Assembly: GCA_030523505.1 (NCBI GenBank)
Contig: JAUNIK010000142.1
Location: forward strand, 1-6,930
DNA: 6,930 bases
DNA from: Prevotellaceae bacterium
Lineage (GTDB): Bacteria > Bacteroidota > Bacteroidia > Bacteroidales > Bacteroidaceae
Direction: 5' to 3'
Shown: positions 1 through 6,178 of the stretch, piece after piece
Layout: every line of letters starts with the position of its first letter
How positions within the stretch are numbered: the first letter of the stretch is position 1
Program-made: the position numbers and the translations under genes
Notes under the pieces: generated by a model
Told to the model about the DNA's origin: nothing
Databases searched by the model: none
Seen by the model: only the letters and a program-made list of their open reading frames with translations

Positions 1-15
1 GAAGTAAGGGCATTG

Positions 16-1053
16 ATGATGGGGAACAAGGTTACTCTCCCAACAATAATCCTTGTCGGCTATGGCAAGATGGGACGGCTCATTTTCCGTGAGTTGCAGA
101 AAGTCGTTAACTTCGACCGATGCTACATCTGCGATCCCGCCTTCCCAGACACCTGTCGCCAAGACGGCAAGATTATCTACATCAATTCCCTAAACACCCT
201 CACGCCGTCGTCATCGCTTTCGTCTTCGTTTTCGTCTCCTCCCCCTTCGGGGGCCGGGGGGGCTTCCGCCTTCATCGCTTCAACAGCCCACACTCATCAT
301 TCCGTACTGCGCAGTCTCATTGCCCTTGGAGTGAAGAATATCTTTGTGGAGAAACCTGCTGTCATGACTGTCGAGGAGTACGATGACATCATGTCCATAG
401 CCGCCGACTGCCGTATCTGTACTGGTTATATCCTCCGTCATTCCGAATGTGTGCAGCGCATCCCTTCCATCATTGAAGAACAGGTAGCACAGGGATTCTG
501 CCCGCATTACTGCACAGTGGAGTATTCAAAGTACCTCCCTGTTGATGCCGAACCGCGAGCACAGCATGATATTGGCGTATTTGAAGAACTGCCACATGTG
601 TGGGATCTTATCTTCAACTATATCCAGCGTACTCCACTGGACTATTTCCGCGAGACTTACGCTAAATTCTTTGCCGATCCGCATAAGGCAGACCGCTGCA
701 TCGAGGCTGTCCTTGAATACGAAGGCAGTGTGGCAGGTCATCCCGTAACTGTTGCTCTTCATTCGTCGTTCCGTTCACCTCAGCGTCACCGCCAGTTCCA
801 TTTCCACTTCATGAAGACCACCGATAGTGGAGCAGAGCACCGTCAGTTGCTCATTGACCTTGACCGACCAGACAACACCGACGGCTTGCAACTCATGCAA
901 GGCGAAGAGATTATCTGTTCTGAAACATACAAGTCGTTGGCAAAACTCAGCAATGAACTGTCTGCCGCCGCCCGTTATTTCCTCACAGGCGACACAGGTC
1001 ACCTCGCCCTATTCAAAGACGAGCTGACACTCATACACCTCCTGAAACGATAA
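16..1053 (+). CDS. Gfo/Idh/MocA-family NAD(P)-dependent oxidoreductase with a repeat-derived loop
   Basis: Predicted cytoplasmic dehydrogenase of the Gfo/Idh/MocA fold; the substrate (a sugar or cyclitol in most relatives) cannot be told. Residue numbers count from the TTG at 13. The N-terminus has a Rossmann strand and dinucleotide loop, IILVGYGKMG (12-21). An acidic residue after the second strand (CDP, 40-42) may contact the cofactor. Strand 4 reads AFIASTAHTHH (86-96), followed by the family signature VEKPAV (112-117). ELPHVWDL near 191-198 is a candidate substrate or catalytic region. The length of 345 aa is normal for the family. I chose the ATG at 16 (19 is equally possible) because TAAGGG at 5-10 lies 5-8 bases upstream; the TTG at 13 is too close to it. 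The frame is open to base 1, so a start outside the window cannot be excluded. Residues about 64-86 are a low-complexity Ser/Pro/Gly stretch from an apparent repeat insertion. Family call is sure; whether the product is active is uncertain. Confidence 0.87.
   Translation: MMGNKVTLPTIILVGYGKMGRLIFRELQKVVNFDRCYICDPAFPDTCRQDGKIIYINSLNTLTPSSSLSSSFSSPPPSGAGGASAFIASTAHTHHSVLRSLIALGVKNIFVEKPAVMTVEEYDDIMSIAADCRICTGYILRHSECVQRIPSIIEEQVAQGFCPHYCTVEYSKYLPVDAEPRAQHDIGVFEELPHVWDLIFNYIQRTPLDYFRETYAKFFADPHKADRCIEAVLEYEGSVAGHPVTVALHSSFRSPQRHRQFHFHFMKTTDSGAEHRQLLIDLDRPDNTDGLQLMQGEEIICSETYKSLAKLSNELSAAARYFLTGDTGHLALFKDELTLIHLLKR
208..237 (+). repeat. TCGNNN hexanucleotide tract encoding a Ser-rich segment
   Basis: TCG recurs every six bases at 208, 214, 220, 226 and 232, with variable triplets TCA, CTT, TCT, TTT and TCT between. 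In the gene frame this gives SSSLSSSFSS. It overlaps the left flanking repeat and runs into the C-rich arm of repeat copy A. It may have grown by slippage after the insertion; this is inference. Confidence 0.6.
211..280 (+). repeat. 9-bp direct repeats flanking repeat copy A (candidate target-site duplication)
   Basis: TCATCGCTT occurs exactly at 211-219 and again at 272-280, bracketing the G-rich core. The offset is 61 bases. The left copy sits in the frame that reads PHAVVIA (198-218), and the right copy sits in the actual gene frame and reads FIAS. Both therefore encode the Ile-Ala of the same Rossmann strand, as expected if one ancestral site was duplicated on insertion. The other two repeat copies show no comparable flanking duplication. 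Confidence 0.55.
238..265 (+). repeat. Bacteroidetes C/G-rich repeat, copy A, inside a coding sequence
   Basis: The core has a CCCCC-TTC-GGGGG hairpin (241-253), then CC, seven G and CTT (254-265). It aligns with the intergenic copies at 2353-2388 and 4616-4647, which share the order C-rich arm, TTC/TTTT loop, G-rich arm, spacer, GGGGCTT. It lies in the same plus-strand orientation as the other two. Unlike them it is read through as protein, giving the PPPSGAGGA segment of the oxidoreductase. The repeat family match is visible by eye but the copy is degenerate. Confidence 0.72.
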
Positions 1054-1070
1054 AGAGGTAGTTCTGAAAG

Positions 1071-1098
1071 CGAGCCTTAAGAAACAGCCAAAGGCTCG
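1071..1098. terminator. Stem-loop in the convergent gap, candidate bidirectional terminator
   Basis: CGAGCCTT (1071-1078) and AAGGCTCG (1091-1098) form a perfect 8-bp stem with a 12-base loop. It is placed between the stop of the oxidoreductase (1053) and the stop of the last permease gene (1114, minus strand), where a shared terminator would be expected. Neither side has a clear U-run, so it is not a textbook intrinsic terminator. The role is inferred from position and symmetry. Confidence 0.5.
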
Positions 1099-1113
1099 GG
1101 AAGAGAGCGTGCT

Positions 1114-2304
1114 TTACTTACTTCTTCTTATCTGGATGTCGTAAACAATGCAAGTGAGGAAGAAATATACGACAGTCTGAATCCATAGTGCTTTTATTTC
1201 TGCAGCACAGTCTGCAAGGGTACCGCCCATACTGCTGACCGTAAGGAATCCCTTGACGCCGAAGGTGGATGGGAATATCCATGATACACCTTGCCAGAAG
1301 GCAGGGATATTACTCTTTGGCCAAGATATACCTGTGAGGAAGAGCAATATCAATGAAGTGAACACAACAATGAGTATTACATTCTCTCTATAACGGATAA
1401 GGCATGAGACGGTCATGCCGAAGAAGATACATGAAAGTACAAATGGCGTGAGCAATCCTAATAGTTCCCTTCCCCCAGCGAGAGTTGTGAAAGAGAATAT
1501 CTTCGGTACTACGAGCACAAGATATGCCGTGATGACAGCATAGAGCATGGCATAGCACAACGCCTTTCCTGCAACGATACGGAGCAGTCCGTTGTGATGG
1601 CGGCTAATTGGCACGAGTGAGGCATGACGGTTACGCTCACGGGATGTGCCGGCTGCGAGTCCGATGCCGAGAAGGAGTGTCTGCTGGATAATTACGATAA
1701 GCACTCCAGGGAGCACAGCATTGCCGTAGCCTCCAGTAGCATTGAATATCTGCACCTCCTCAATGTCAAGAGGATGAGTCGTCACCTCATCATCGCGGTT
1801 GGTATAGCCAGGCTTGCGCTGCATCTGAATCTTCGAACCTAACCGCTGCGACACATTGGTGGTAGTCTGTAGGATGGCTTTGTAGGTGAGCATCAGACTC
1901 ATATCGCAATAGACGCTTACATTCGCCTGTTCGCCACGAGCAATAGACGAGGCATAGTTGGTAGGGAAGAAGAGCACACCGTGGACTATCTGCCTACCGA
2001 CAAGTTCCTTTGCTTCATCAAGACTGTTGCAATAGTAGGCCACCTTCACATCTGCCGAGGCATCGCACATACGGATAAACTCCCGGCTGTCGTGTGAGTG
2101 GCTTTGGTCAACAATGGCTACAGGAACCTCGTGTACCACTTCGTTGTTGTATATCCAAGCGTAGAGAAGAGGGTAGAGGAGCGGTACGATTATGAAGAAT
2201 ATAAGCACACCTTCGTCTTTGACGGTCATCTTCATCTCGTCGCCCCAGATGGTTGCCATGTCGCGCACAGCCTCCAACACTCTGTTAATAATATTTGTTT
2301 TCAA
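1114..2304 (-). CDS. ABC-2-type exporter permease (second of a pair)
   Basis: Inner-membrane ABC-2-type permease (ABC2_membrane_3-like), 396 aa. Predicted membrane segments lie near 32-52, 196-218, 246-268, 281-303, 307-328 and 373-391. A large extracytoplasmic domain (about 53-195) separates the first from the rest, the usual plan for YbhS/YbhR/YhiI-type permeases. That domain has the typical opening VPVAIVDQSHSHDSREF (60-76). It is the last gene of the exporter cluster, 85 bases after the other permease, and probably pairs with it. The start is a TTG (2304-2302): an in-frame TAA lies five codons upstream, and AAAGGAAAG ends four bases before the TTG. The ATG at residue 16 (2259), preceded by GGAGG, is an alternative. 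The transported substrate is unknown. No Walker motifs are present, so an ATPase would have to come from elsewhere. Confidence 0.88.
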   Translation of the reverse strand: MKTNIINRVLEAVRDMATIWGDEMKMTVKDEGVLIFFIIVPLLYPLLYAWIYNNEVVHEVPVAIVDQSHSHDSREFIRMCDASADVKVAYYCNSLDEAKELVGRQIVHGVLFFPTNYASSIARGEQANVSVYCDMSLMLTYKAILQTTTNVSQRLGSKIQMQRKPGYTNRDDEVTTHPLDIEEVQIFNATGGYGNAVLPGVLIVIIQQTLLLGIGLAAGTSRERNRHASLVPISRHHNGLLRIVAGKALCYAMLYAVITAYLVLVVPKIFSFTTLAGGRELLGLLTPFVLSCIFFGMTVSCLIRYRENVILIVVFTSLILLFLTGISWPKSNIPAFWQGVSWIFPSTFGVKGFLTVSSMGGTLADCAAEIKALWIQTVVYFFLTCIVYDIQIRRSK

Positions 2305-2308
2305 TTTT

Positions 2309-2316
2309 CTTTCCTT
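2309..2316 (-). promoter_or_regulatory. Ribosome binding site supporting the TTG start
   Basis: On the minus strand AAGGAAAG occupies 2316-2309, with GGA seven bases before the TTG at 2304-2302. It is one of the few clear Shine-Dalgarno-like sites in the window and is the main reason for placing the permease start at TTG rather than the downstream ATG at 2259. Confidence 0.5.
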
Positions 2317-2352
2317 TTAACGAGAATAATTATTCACTAATCATTCCTCCAT

Positions 2353-2388
2353 CTCCCTCTCCTTCGGGGAGGGTCGGGGTGGGGCTTT
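2353..2388 (+). repeat. Bacteroidetes C/G-rich repeat, copy B, between the two permease genes
   Basis: The arm CCCTCTCC (2355-2362), loop TTC and arm GGGGAGGG (2366-2373) form an 8-bp hairpin with one G-U-type pair, followed by TCGGGGTGGGGCTT. Read on the coding (minus) strand, the AAGCCCC end begins two bases after the TAA of the upstream permease gene (stop at 2392-2390). It takes up much of the 85-base gap and would form a strong RNA hairpin in the operon transcript, but no U-run follows it. Confidence 0.75.
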
Positions 2389-2389
2389 C

Positions 2390-3559
2390 TTATGGGATGT
2401 ATTTATATTCCAGCATGGCGCGGCGTATGTTGCGCAGCACCAGGAACGGCAGGAAGAGGAACATCGACATTGCCAGCCAATAAATCCATGCATAGTCGAT
2501 AGGGTAGGCGTTGAAGATGTTGATTTTGTATATCATGTAATAATGACGCAGTGGGAAAAGCCATGCAGCTCCTTGTATGAACGGATGCATGGCAAATACC
2601 GGATAAGTGGCACCCGACAGACTGAAACTTACCATAGCCCAAAGCGAGCAAACCGACATTGACATTCTCAGGGAAGGCATTATGCCAAAAGCAAAGATGC
2701 CGAAACATTGTGCCGAGAGTACGGCGAGGGTCCCGAGGCCAATGATCGGTATGACGCCACCTGGATGTGGAAAACCGAGAACATGATAGATGTAGAACTC
2801 AAACCCTAGGAATATGCAGAGGTAAACGAGTGTCTGCGGAATCATCTTTCCTAATAAGGCAATGACGGGATTGTTGCCTGCAAGGTAGAACCACTCGTGG
2901 GCCCTGCCGAACTTCAATTCTATACCGATGGAATATGGTGTGATAAGGAAGATGAACAACATGAGCAGTCCAGGAACCATCGTTGTAGAGAGATACACAT
3001 TATAGTTTGCCCATGGGTTGCCAATCATGTGCAAGTCGATGGCTACTGGCTGGAGGAATGCTTTTATCTCGCGGTTTGTCTTGCCTATTGCCGACAGTTT
3101 TGCAGAACCGACACCAGCACTGCCGAGTGTTACCACAGTCTTGAGGTCTCGGAAGGTAGTGCTTCCCGCCAGCATCACGGTTCCGTTGTAATAGAACGAT
3201 ACCTTTGGCTGTGTACCGTTCATCATTCCCTCTGTTGTGCCTTTCGGAAAGAGCAGAAACGCGTAAATCTCTCCACGCTGTACAGCCTCGCGCGCCTCGT
3301 TCATATTGGTATAGTGGCCTACCACACGCGATGTCTGGAAACTATCAAGCATACGAGTGAGTTTGCGTGTCGTCGAGGTATTGTCCTGATCGACGATGCC
3401 CACAGGTAGTTCCGTCGGTTGTCCGCTGTCCATCAGTGTGGTGAAAAATACGACCACGAAGATAGGCAGCAACACCATACAGAAAAGAAAGATAGGGTTG
3501 CTGAACATTATGCGGCACTCACGCCCCGCAATACGAAATATCCGTCTTATTGCTTGCAT
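2390..3559 (-). CDS. ABC-2-type exporter permease (first of a pair)
   Basis: Inner-membrane ABC-2-type permease, 389 aa. Membrane segments are predicted near 23-42, 192-213, 233-257, 268-294, 300-320 and 355-376, with an extracytoplasmic domain from about 43 to 191. That domain begins with LPVGIVDQDNTSTTRKL (51-67), paralogous in layout to VPVAIVDQSHS in the neighbouring permease. The two share architecture but little local sequence, which fits a heterodimer. The ATG at 3559 overlaps the TAA of the adaptor gene by one base (TAATG), a classic arrangement for translational coupling. The product should work with the adaptor and TolC protein encoded just upstream to move a substrate across both membranes. 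Substrate unknown; no nucleotide-binding domain is fused to it. Confidence 0.9.
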   Translation of the reverse strand: MQAIRRIFRIAGRECRIMFSNPIFLFCMVLLPIFVVVFFTTLMDSGQPTELPVGIVDQDNTSTTRKLTRMLDSFQTSRVVGHYTNMNEAREAVQRGEIYAFLLFPKGTTEGMMNGTQPKVSFYYNGTVMLAGSTTFRDLKTVVTLGSAGVGSAKLSAIGKTNREIKAFLQPVAIDLHMIGNPWANYNVYLSTTMVPGLLMLFIFLITPYSIGIELKFGRAHEWFYLAGNNPVIALLGKMIPQTLVYLCIFLGFEFYIYHVLGFPHPGGVIPIIGLGTLAVLSAQCFGIFAFGIMPSLRMSMSVCSLWAMVSFSLSGATYPVFAMHPFIQGAAWLFPLRHYYMIYKINIFNAYPIDYAWIYWLAMSMFLFLPFLVLRNIRRAMLEYKYIP

Positions 3560-4542
3560 TATTTCTTAACGAGAGTCATTCCTGGACGCAGACCTTCGAA
3601 TGGTGCTGTAGGCTTTGCCTTTACCTCGAAAGTCTTCAGATCGTACTGCCCATTGGTTTTCGTTGCTTTCCACGCAGCGTATGAGCCCTGGTCCTTTACA
3701 TTGGTCACCTTCAACTCTATTTCCTTCTGGAATGCAGGCAGGAATGCTTTGAAAGTGTCGCCAACCTTCATTCCTTCGAGTTGGTCTTCACGGATATTGA
3801 AAGTGCCCCACACATCGTCCATAATAGAGATGTTCATGATAGGTGATCCCAGTCCAACGAGTTCGCCCTCTTTAGGGAATATCTCACTTACTTCACCATC
3901 TACAGCAGCCACCTGAACAGTTTCGCGAATCATCGAAGTAATCAGTTCTACAGCACCTGCGGCAGCCTCTGCCTGCTTTTTTGCAGCAAGTTTCTCCTGC
4001 GAACGCAGACCGTTCTTTGCCATTTCATACTGGCTTTTTGCAGCATTTACCTGTGCTTCGGTTGCCTTGAATGCAGCCATAGCCTCGTCGCGCTTCTGTG
4101 CAGACACCACGCCTTCATCAAACAGACGCTGCACACGCTCATAGGTTGCTTTTGCCACATCGGCGGCTGCCTTAGCAGCCTGATACATCTGGTAAGCCGA
4201 CTGGATTGTCTCCTGACGTGCACCGCTTGCTGCAAGACTGCTCATAGCGTCGGCTGCGCTCTCTGTGGCCTCTGCTACTTTCTGCTGGGCGTTAGCCTCT
4301 GGCACTTCGAGGATGACGAGTGTGTCGCCAGCATGAACGAAGTCGCCTTCCTTGACGCGAATCTCAAGAACACGACCAGGGAGTTTGCTCGACACACGGA
4401 ACTTCTCTACTTCTATTTGACCTTGTATTGTCGGTTCATCGTTACCGATGGTGAACATTCCGATAATACCTGCTATTACTACTGCTGCTATCAAACCTAA
4501 AACGGCCAGCAGGATGTTGTTATGTTGTTTCTTGTCTGACAT
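3559..4542 (-). CDS. HlyD/EmrA-family periplasmic adaptor (membrane fusion protein)
   Basis: Adaptor that bridges the inner-membrane permeases and the outer-membrane channel, 327 aa. It has a single N-terminal membrane anchor (about 10-31) with basic residues before it. A first lipoyl-type half follows (about 40-80, with VSSKLPGRVLEIRVKEGD at 50-67), then a long Ala/Gln/Lys-rich coiled-coil hairpin (about 82-205). The second lipoyl half is VAAVDGEVSEIFPKEGE (211-227), and a beta-barrel region runs from about 239. The conserved ending GLRPGMTLVKK (317-327) is typical of this family. There is no lipobox cysteine, so it is held by the transmembrane helix as in YhiI/EmrA types rather than as an AcrA-like lipoprotein. 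The ATG at 4542 has no Shine-Dalgarno sequence, common in Bacteroidetes. The gene overlaps the next permease gene by one base. Confidence 0.92.
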   Translation of the reverse strand: MSDKKQHNNILLAVLGLIAAVVIAGIIGMFTIGNDEPTIQGQIEVEKFRVSSKLPGRVLEIRVKEGDFVHAGDTLVILEVPEANAQQKVAEATESAADAMSSLAASGARQETIQSAYQMYQAAKAAADVAKATYERVQRLFDEGVVSAQKRDEAMAAFKATEAQVNAAKSQYEMAKNGLRSQEKLAAKKQAEAAAGAVELITSMIRETVQVAAVDGEVSEIFPKEGELVGLGSPIMNISIMDDVWGTFNIREDQLEGMKVGDTFKAFLPAFQKEIELKVTNVKDQGSYAAWKATKTNGQYDLKTFEVKAKPTAPFEGLRPGMTLVKK

Positions 4543-4555
4543 AATGACAATATAA

Positions 4556-4584
4556 GATTTTGAGATTTGTTGATTTGTGATTTA
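4556..4584 (+). repeat. GATTT short tandem array before the adaptor gene
   Basis: GATTT occurs four times at 4556, 4564, 4572 and 4579 (periods 8, 8 and 7), ending 14 bases before the adaptor start on the minus strand. There it reads as AAATC repeats. Close by, GGTACC (4590-4595) and ACCTAGGT (4593-4600) are overlapping palindromes. No function can be assigned; an A-rich leader of this kind is common before Bacteroidetes start codons. Confidence 0.45.
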
Positions 4585-4615
4585 TTTTAGGTACCTAGGT
4601 CCCTCACTTTTCTAG

Positions 4616-4647
4616 TTCCTCCCTTTTGGGGAGGTTAGGAGGGGCTT
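4616..4647 (+). repeat. Bacteroidetes C/G-rich repeat, copy C, between tolC-like and adaptor genes
   Basis: The arm CCTCCCT (4618-4624), loop TTT and arm GGGGAGG (4628-4634) form a 7-bp hairpin with one G-U-type pair, followed by TTAGGAGGGGCTT. On the coding strand the AAGCCCC end touches the TAA stop (4649-4647) of the TolC-type gene. It has the same orientation and the same position relative to a stop codon as copy B. It may influence the relative output of tolC-like and adaptor genes from one transcript; this is inference. Confidence 0.75.
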
Positions 4648-6152
4648 TAGAGGATTCCTAATGCTTTCTTCAGACTCAACTGTGAGAGGATGACGTCTAT
4701 CTCCGCATCGATTTTCTGGGTGTGGGCTGCCTGCCATGCTGTCTGTGCTGCCATCACCTCGGTTGATTCCATCACGCCCTCACGGAAACCTACATTGGCA
4801 CAACGTAGGTTCTCCTCGGCATTTGAAAGATTCTTGATTGAGGTACTGAGCAACTTCTGTGCCTCGCTCACCTTAAAGCGGCATTGTGCCACCTGAAGAT
4901 TGATTTTCTCCTGAGCATCGGTGAGTTCGAGATTTGCTATCGCTGTTGCAGCCTTGCTCGCACGAACCTTGTACATACCTTCACCCCAGTTCCAGACAGG
5001 CACCTGAACAGCCACACCTACATTCCAAACTCCAGCGAACTTATTCTGGAATCCGTTGAACACATTCGGGTTGGATATGAGGTAACCGCCTGTCAATGCC
5101 ACATGAGGCAGATAAGCCGCACGTATGAGGTTTGTTGACTGGCGTGAGAGTTCCACTGCATTTTTCAACAGTTTCAGTTCGGTACGGTTCTCCATAGCCG
5201 AATTGTCGCTCATCGCCATACTGTTGTCAATGACATTAAGCGAAGTGTTGTCCTCGTCGGCAAGCGTAATAGGGGAGTCGATAGGCAGGCCGCACAGTTG
5301 GCATAGGAGCATCTTGGCAAGGGTCAAACCGTTGTCAACCTTTGTCAAAGCCATATCAGCCTCGTTCACCTTCACATCAACCTTCAACCCGTCAGCACGT
5401 GTAGCAAAGCCCTCCTGAATGAGTTTTTTCACATCATCATCGAGCTTTACAACAAGGTCGCGATAACTCTCAGCGAGTCTCTTCTTCTGCTTGAGTGAGA
5501 CAACAAGCCAATAGGTTTCGTTCACACTGTAGATAGTGTTATCAACTTTGCTTTGAGTGTCAGTAGCAGCCATTTCCTCGGCAATGTCAGCCATCTTGTT
5601 GGCAGCTACGATAGCTCCACCCATAAACACCGGCTGGCGCACCATCACCGAACCAGCCCAGATGTTGTGCGTGTCGGTCTTGAACGCATCATTGATGCCC
5701 TGTCCGAGTTGGTTGCCCGCCTCAGCCAGAGGAGTTCCAATGGTATTCATGATAGTACCCAAATCCTGTGCTATCTGTGGAGATATAAGTCCCGCTTGAG
5801 CAAGACCGGTCAACGCCTGATTCATGCTTGATGACAACCCACCCATTGCTGTTGTACCAAGGTTAGAGAAAGCCGTCTTCTGGTCGTTGTTGAGGATTGA
5901 CACTTCCTTACTCATATACTCATATCCTCCCAAGGCATCTACCTTAGGAAGATATTGCGTGCGTACTGCTTTACGGGCGTTTGCAGCCACCTCCTGTTTC
6001 AGTTTGGCTGCATTCAATTGCTTGTTGTTGCGCAAAGCCATGGCGCAGCAACTGTCGAGTGACAGAGTCTGACCTGCCGAAGGCAATGCCAATAAAGCAA
6101 AAACAAAAAACAAAAGTAGTTTGCGCATATTTTTAGAAGTACCAACCGACAT
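4647..6152 (-). CDS. TolC-family outer-membrane efflux protein
   Basis: Outer-membrane channel subunit of a tripartite exporter, 501 aa from the outer ATG. The signal peptide is RKLLLFFVFALLALPSAGQ (10-28), probably cut near SAG/Q; no lipobox cysteine follows. The mature start TLSLDSCCAMALRNNKQLNAA (29-49) is the usual first OEP helix. Two OEP repeats are visible: strand regions near 68-80 and 164-180 in the first, 346-360 and 372-390 in the second, each with long helices around them. LPKVDALGGY (69-78) and LPHVALTGGY (348-357) are matching positions in the two repeats. The segment 83-163 is an unusually long loop. Coordinates use the outer ATG (6152), which lies in the loop of a hairpin. Met9 (6128) gives a more standard signal peptide and is at least as likely. 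The gene is 26 bases after a coiled-coil gene and 104 before the adaptor gene. Confidence 0.92.
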   Translation of the reverse strand: MSVGTSKNMRKLLLFFVFALLALPSAGQTLSLDSCCAMALRNNKQLNAAKLKQEVAANARKAVRTQYLPKVDALGGYEYMSKEVSILNNDQKTAFSNLGTTAMGGLSSSMNQALTGLAQAGLISPQIAQDLGTIMNTIGTPLAEAGNQLGQGINDAFKTDTHNIWAGSVMVRQPVFMGGAIVAANKMADIAEEMAATDTQSKVDNTIYSVNETYWLVVSLKQKKRLAESYRDLVVKLDDDVKKLIQEGFATRADGLKVDVKVNEADMALTKVDNGLTLAKMLLCQLCGLPIDSPITLADEDNTSLNVIDNSMAMSDNSAMENRTELKLLKNAVELSRQSTNLIRAAYLPHVALTGGYLISNPNVFNGFQNKFAGVWNVGVAVQVPVWNWGEGMYKVRASKAATAIANLELTDAQEKINLQVAQCRFKVSEAQKLLSTSIKNLSNAEENLRCANVGFREGVMESTEVMAAQTAWQAAHTQKIDAEIDVILSQLSLKKALGIL

Positions 6153-6165
6153 AATCGGCTGGTAC
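6139..6165 (-). promoter_or_regulatory. Inverted repeat before the TolC-type gene with a start codon in its loop
   Basis: On the minus strand GTACCAGCCGA (6165-6155) pairs with TCGGTTGGTAC (6149-6139), 11 bp with one G-U pair, around the 5-base loop TTATG. The loop holds the outer ATG of the TolC-type gene; the alternative start Met9 begins 11 bases after the stem. The hairpin could be an RNA element controlling translation, a weak terminator for the upstream gene (no U-run follows), or a DNA operator for a dimeric repressor. The structure is plain; the role is open. Confidence 0.55.
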
Positions 6166-6178
6166 GATATATGTTGTT

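Noticed and set aside
120..386. Plus-strand 88-aa open frame over the oxidoreductase gene
   Set aside because: It is not a gene of its own; only its PHAVVIA segment is meaningful, as a remnant of the ancestral frame. The rest has no family character.
2353..2388. Repeat copy B as a standard intrinsic terminator ending the operon before the last permease
   Set aside because: No U-run follows the hairpin on the coding strand, and the two permeases are expected to be made together, so full termination is unlikely.
2897..3916. Two long plus-strand open frames (170 and 165 aa) opposite the permease and adaptor genes
   Set aside because: They are antisense to genes with clear family features, and their predicted proteins are Cys/His-rich with no recognisable pattern, as expected for shadow frames.
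4590..4600. Overlapping palindromes GGTACC and ACCTAGGT as an operator or integration site
   Set aside because: They are only 6 and 8 bases long, with no partner site, integrase or regulator nearby; chance is adequate.
6111..6118. TACTTTTG on the minus strand, matching the Bacteroidetes -7 box TAnnTTTG
   Set aside because: It lies inside the signal-peptide codons of the TolC-type gene, downstream of both candidate starts, and the nearest TTG upstream is spaced about 24 bases away rather than about 20.
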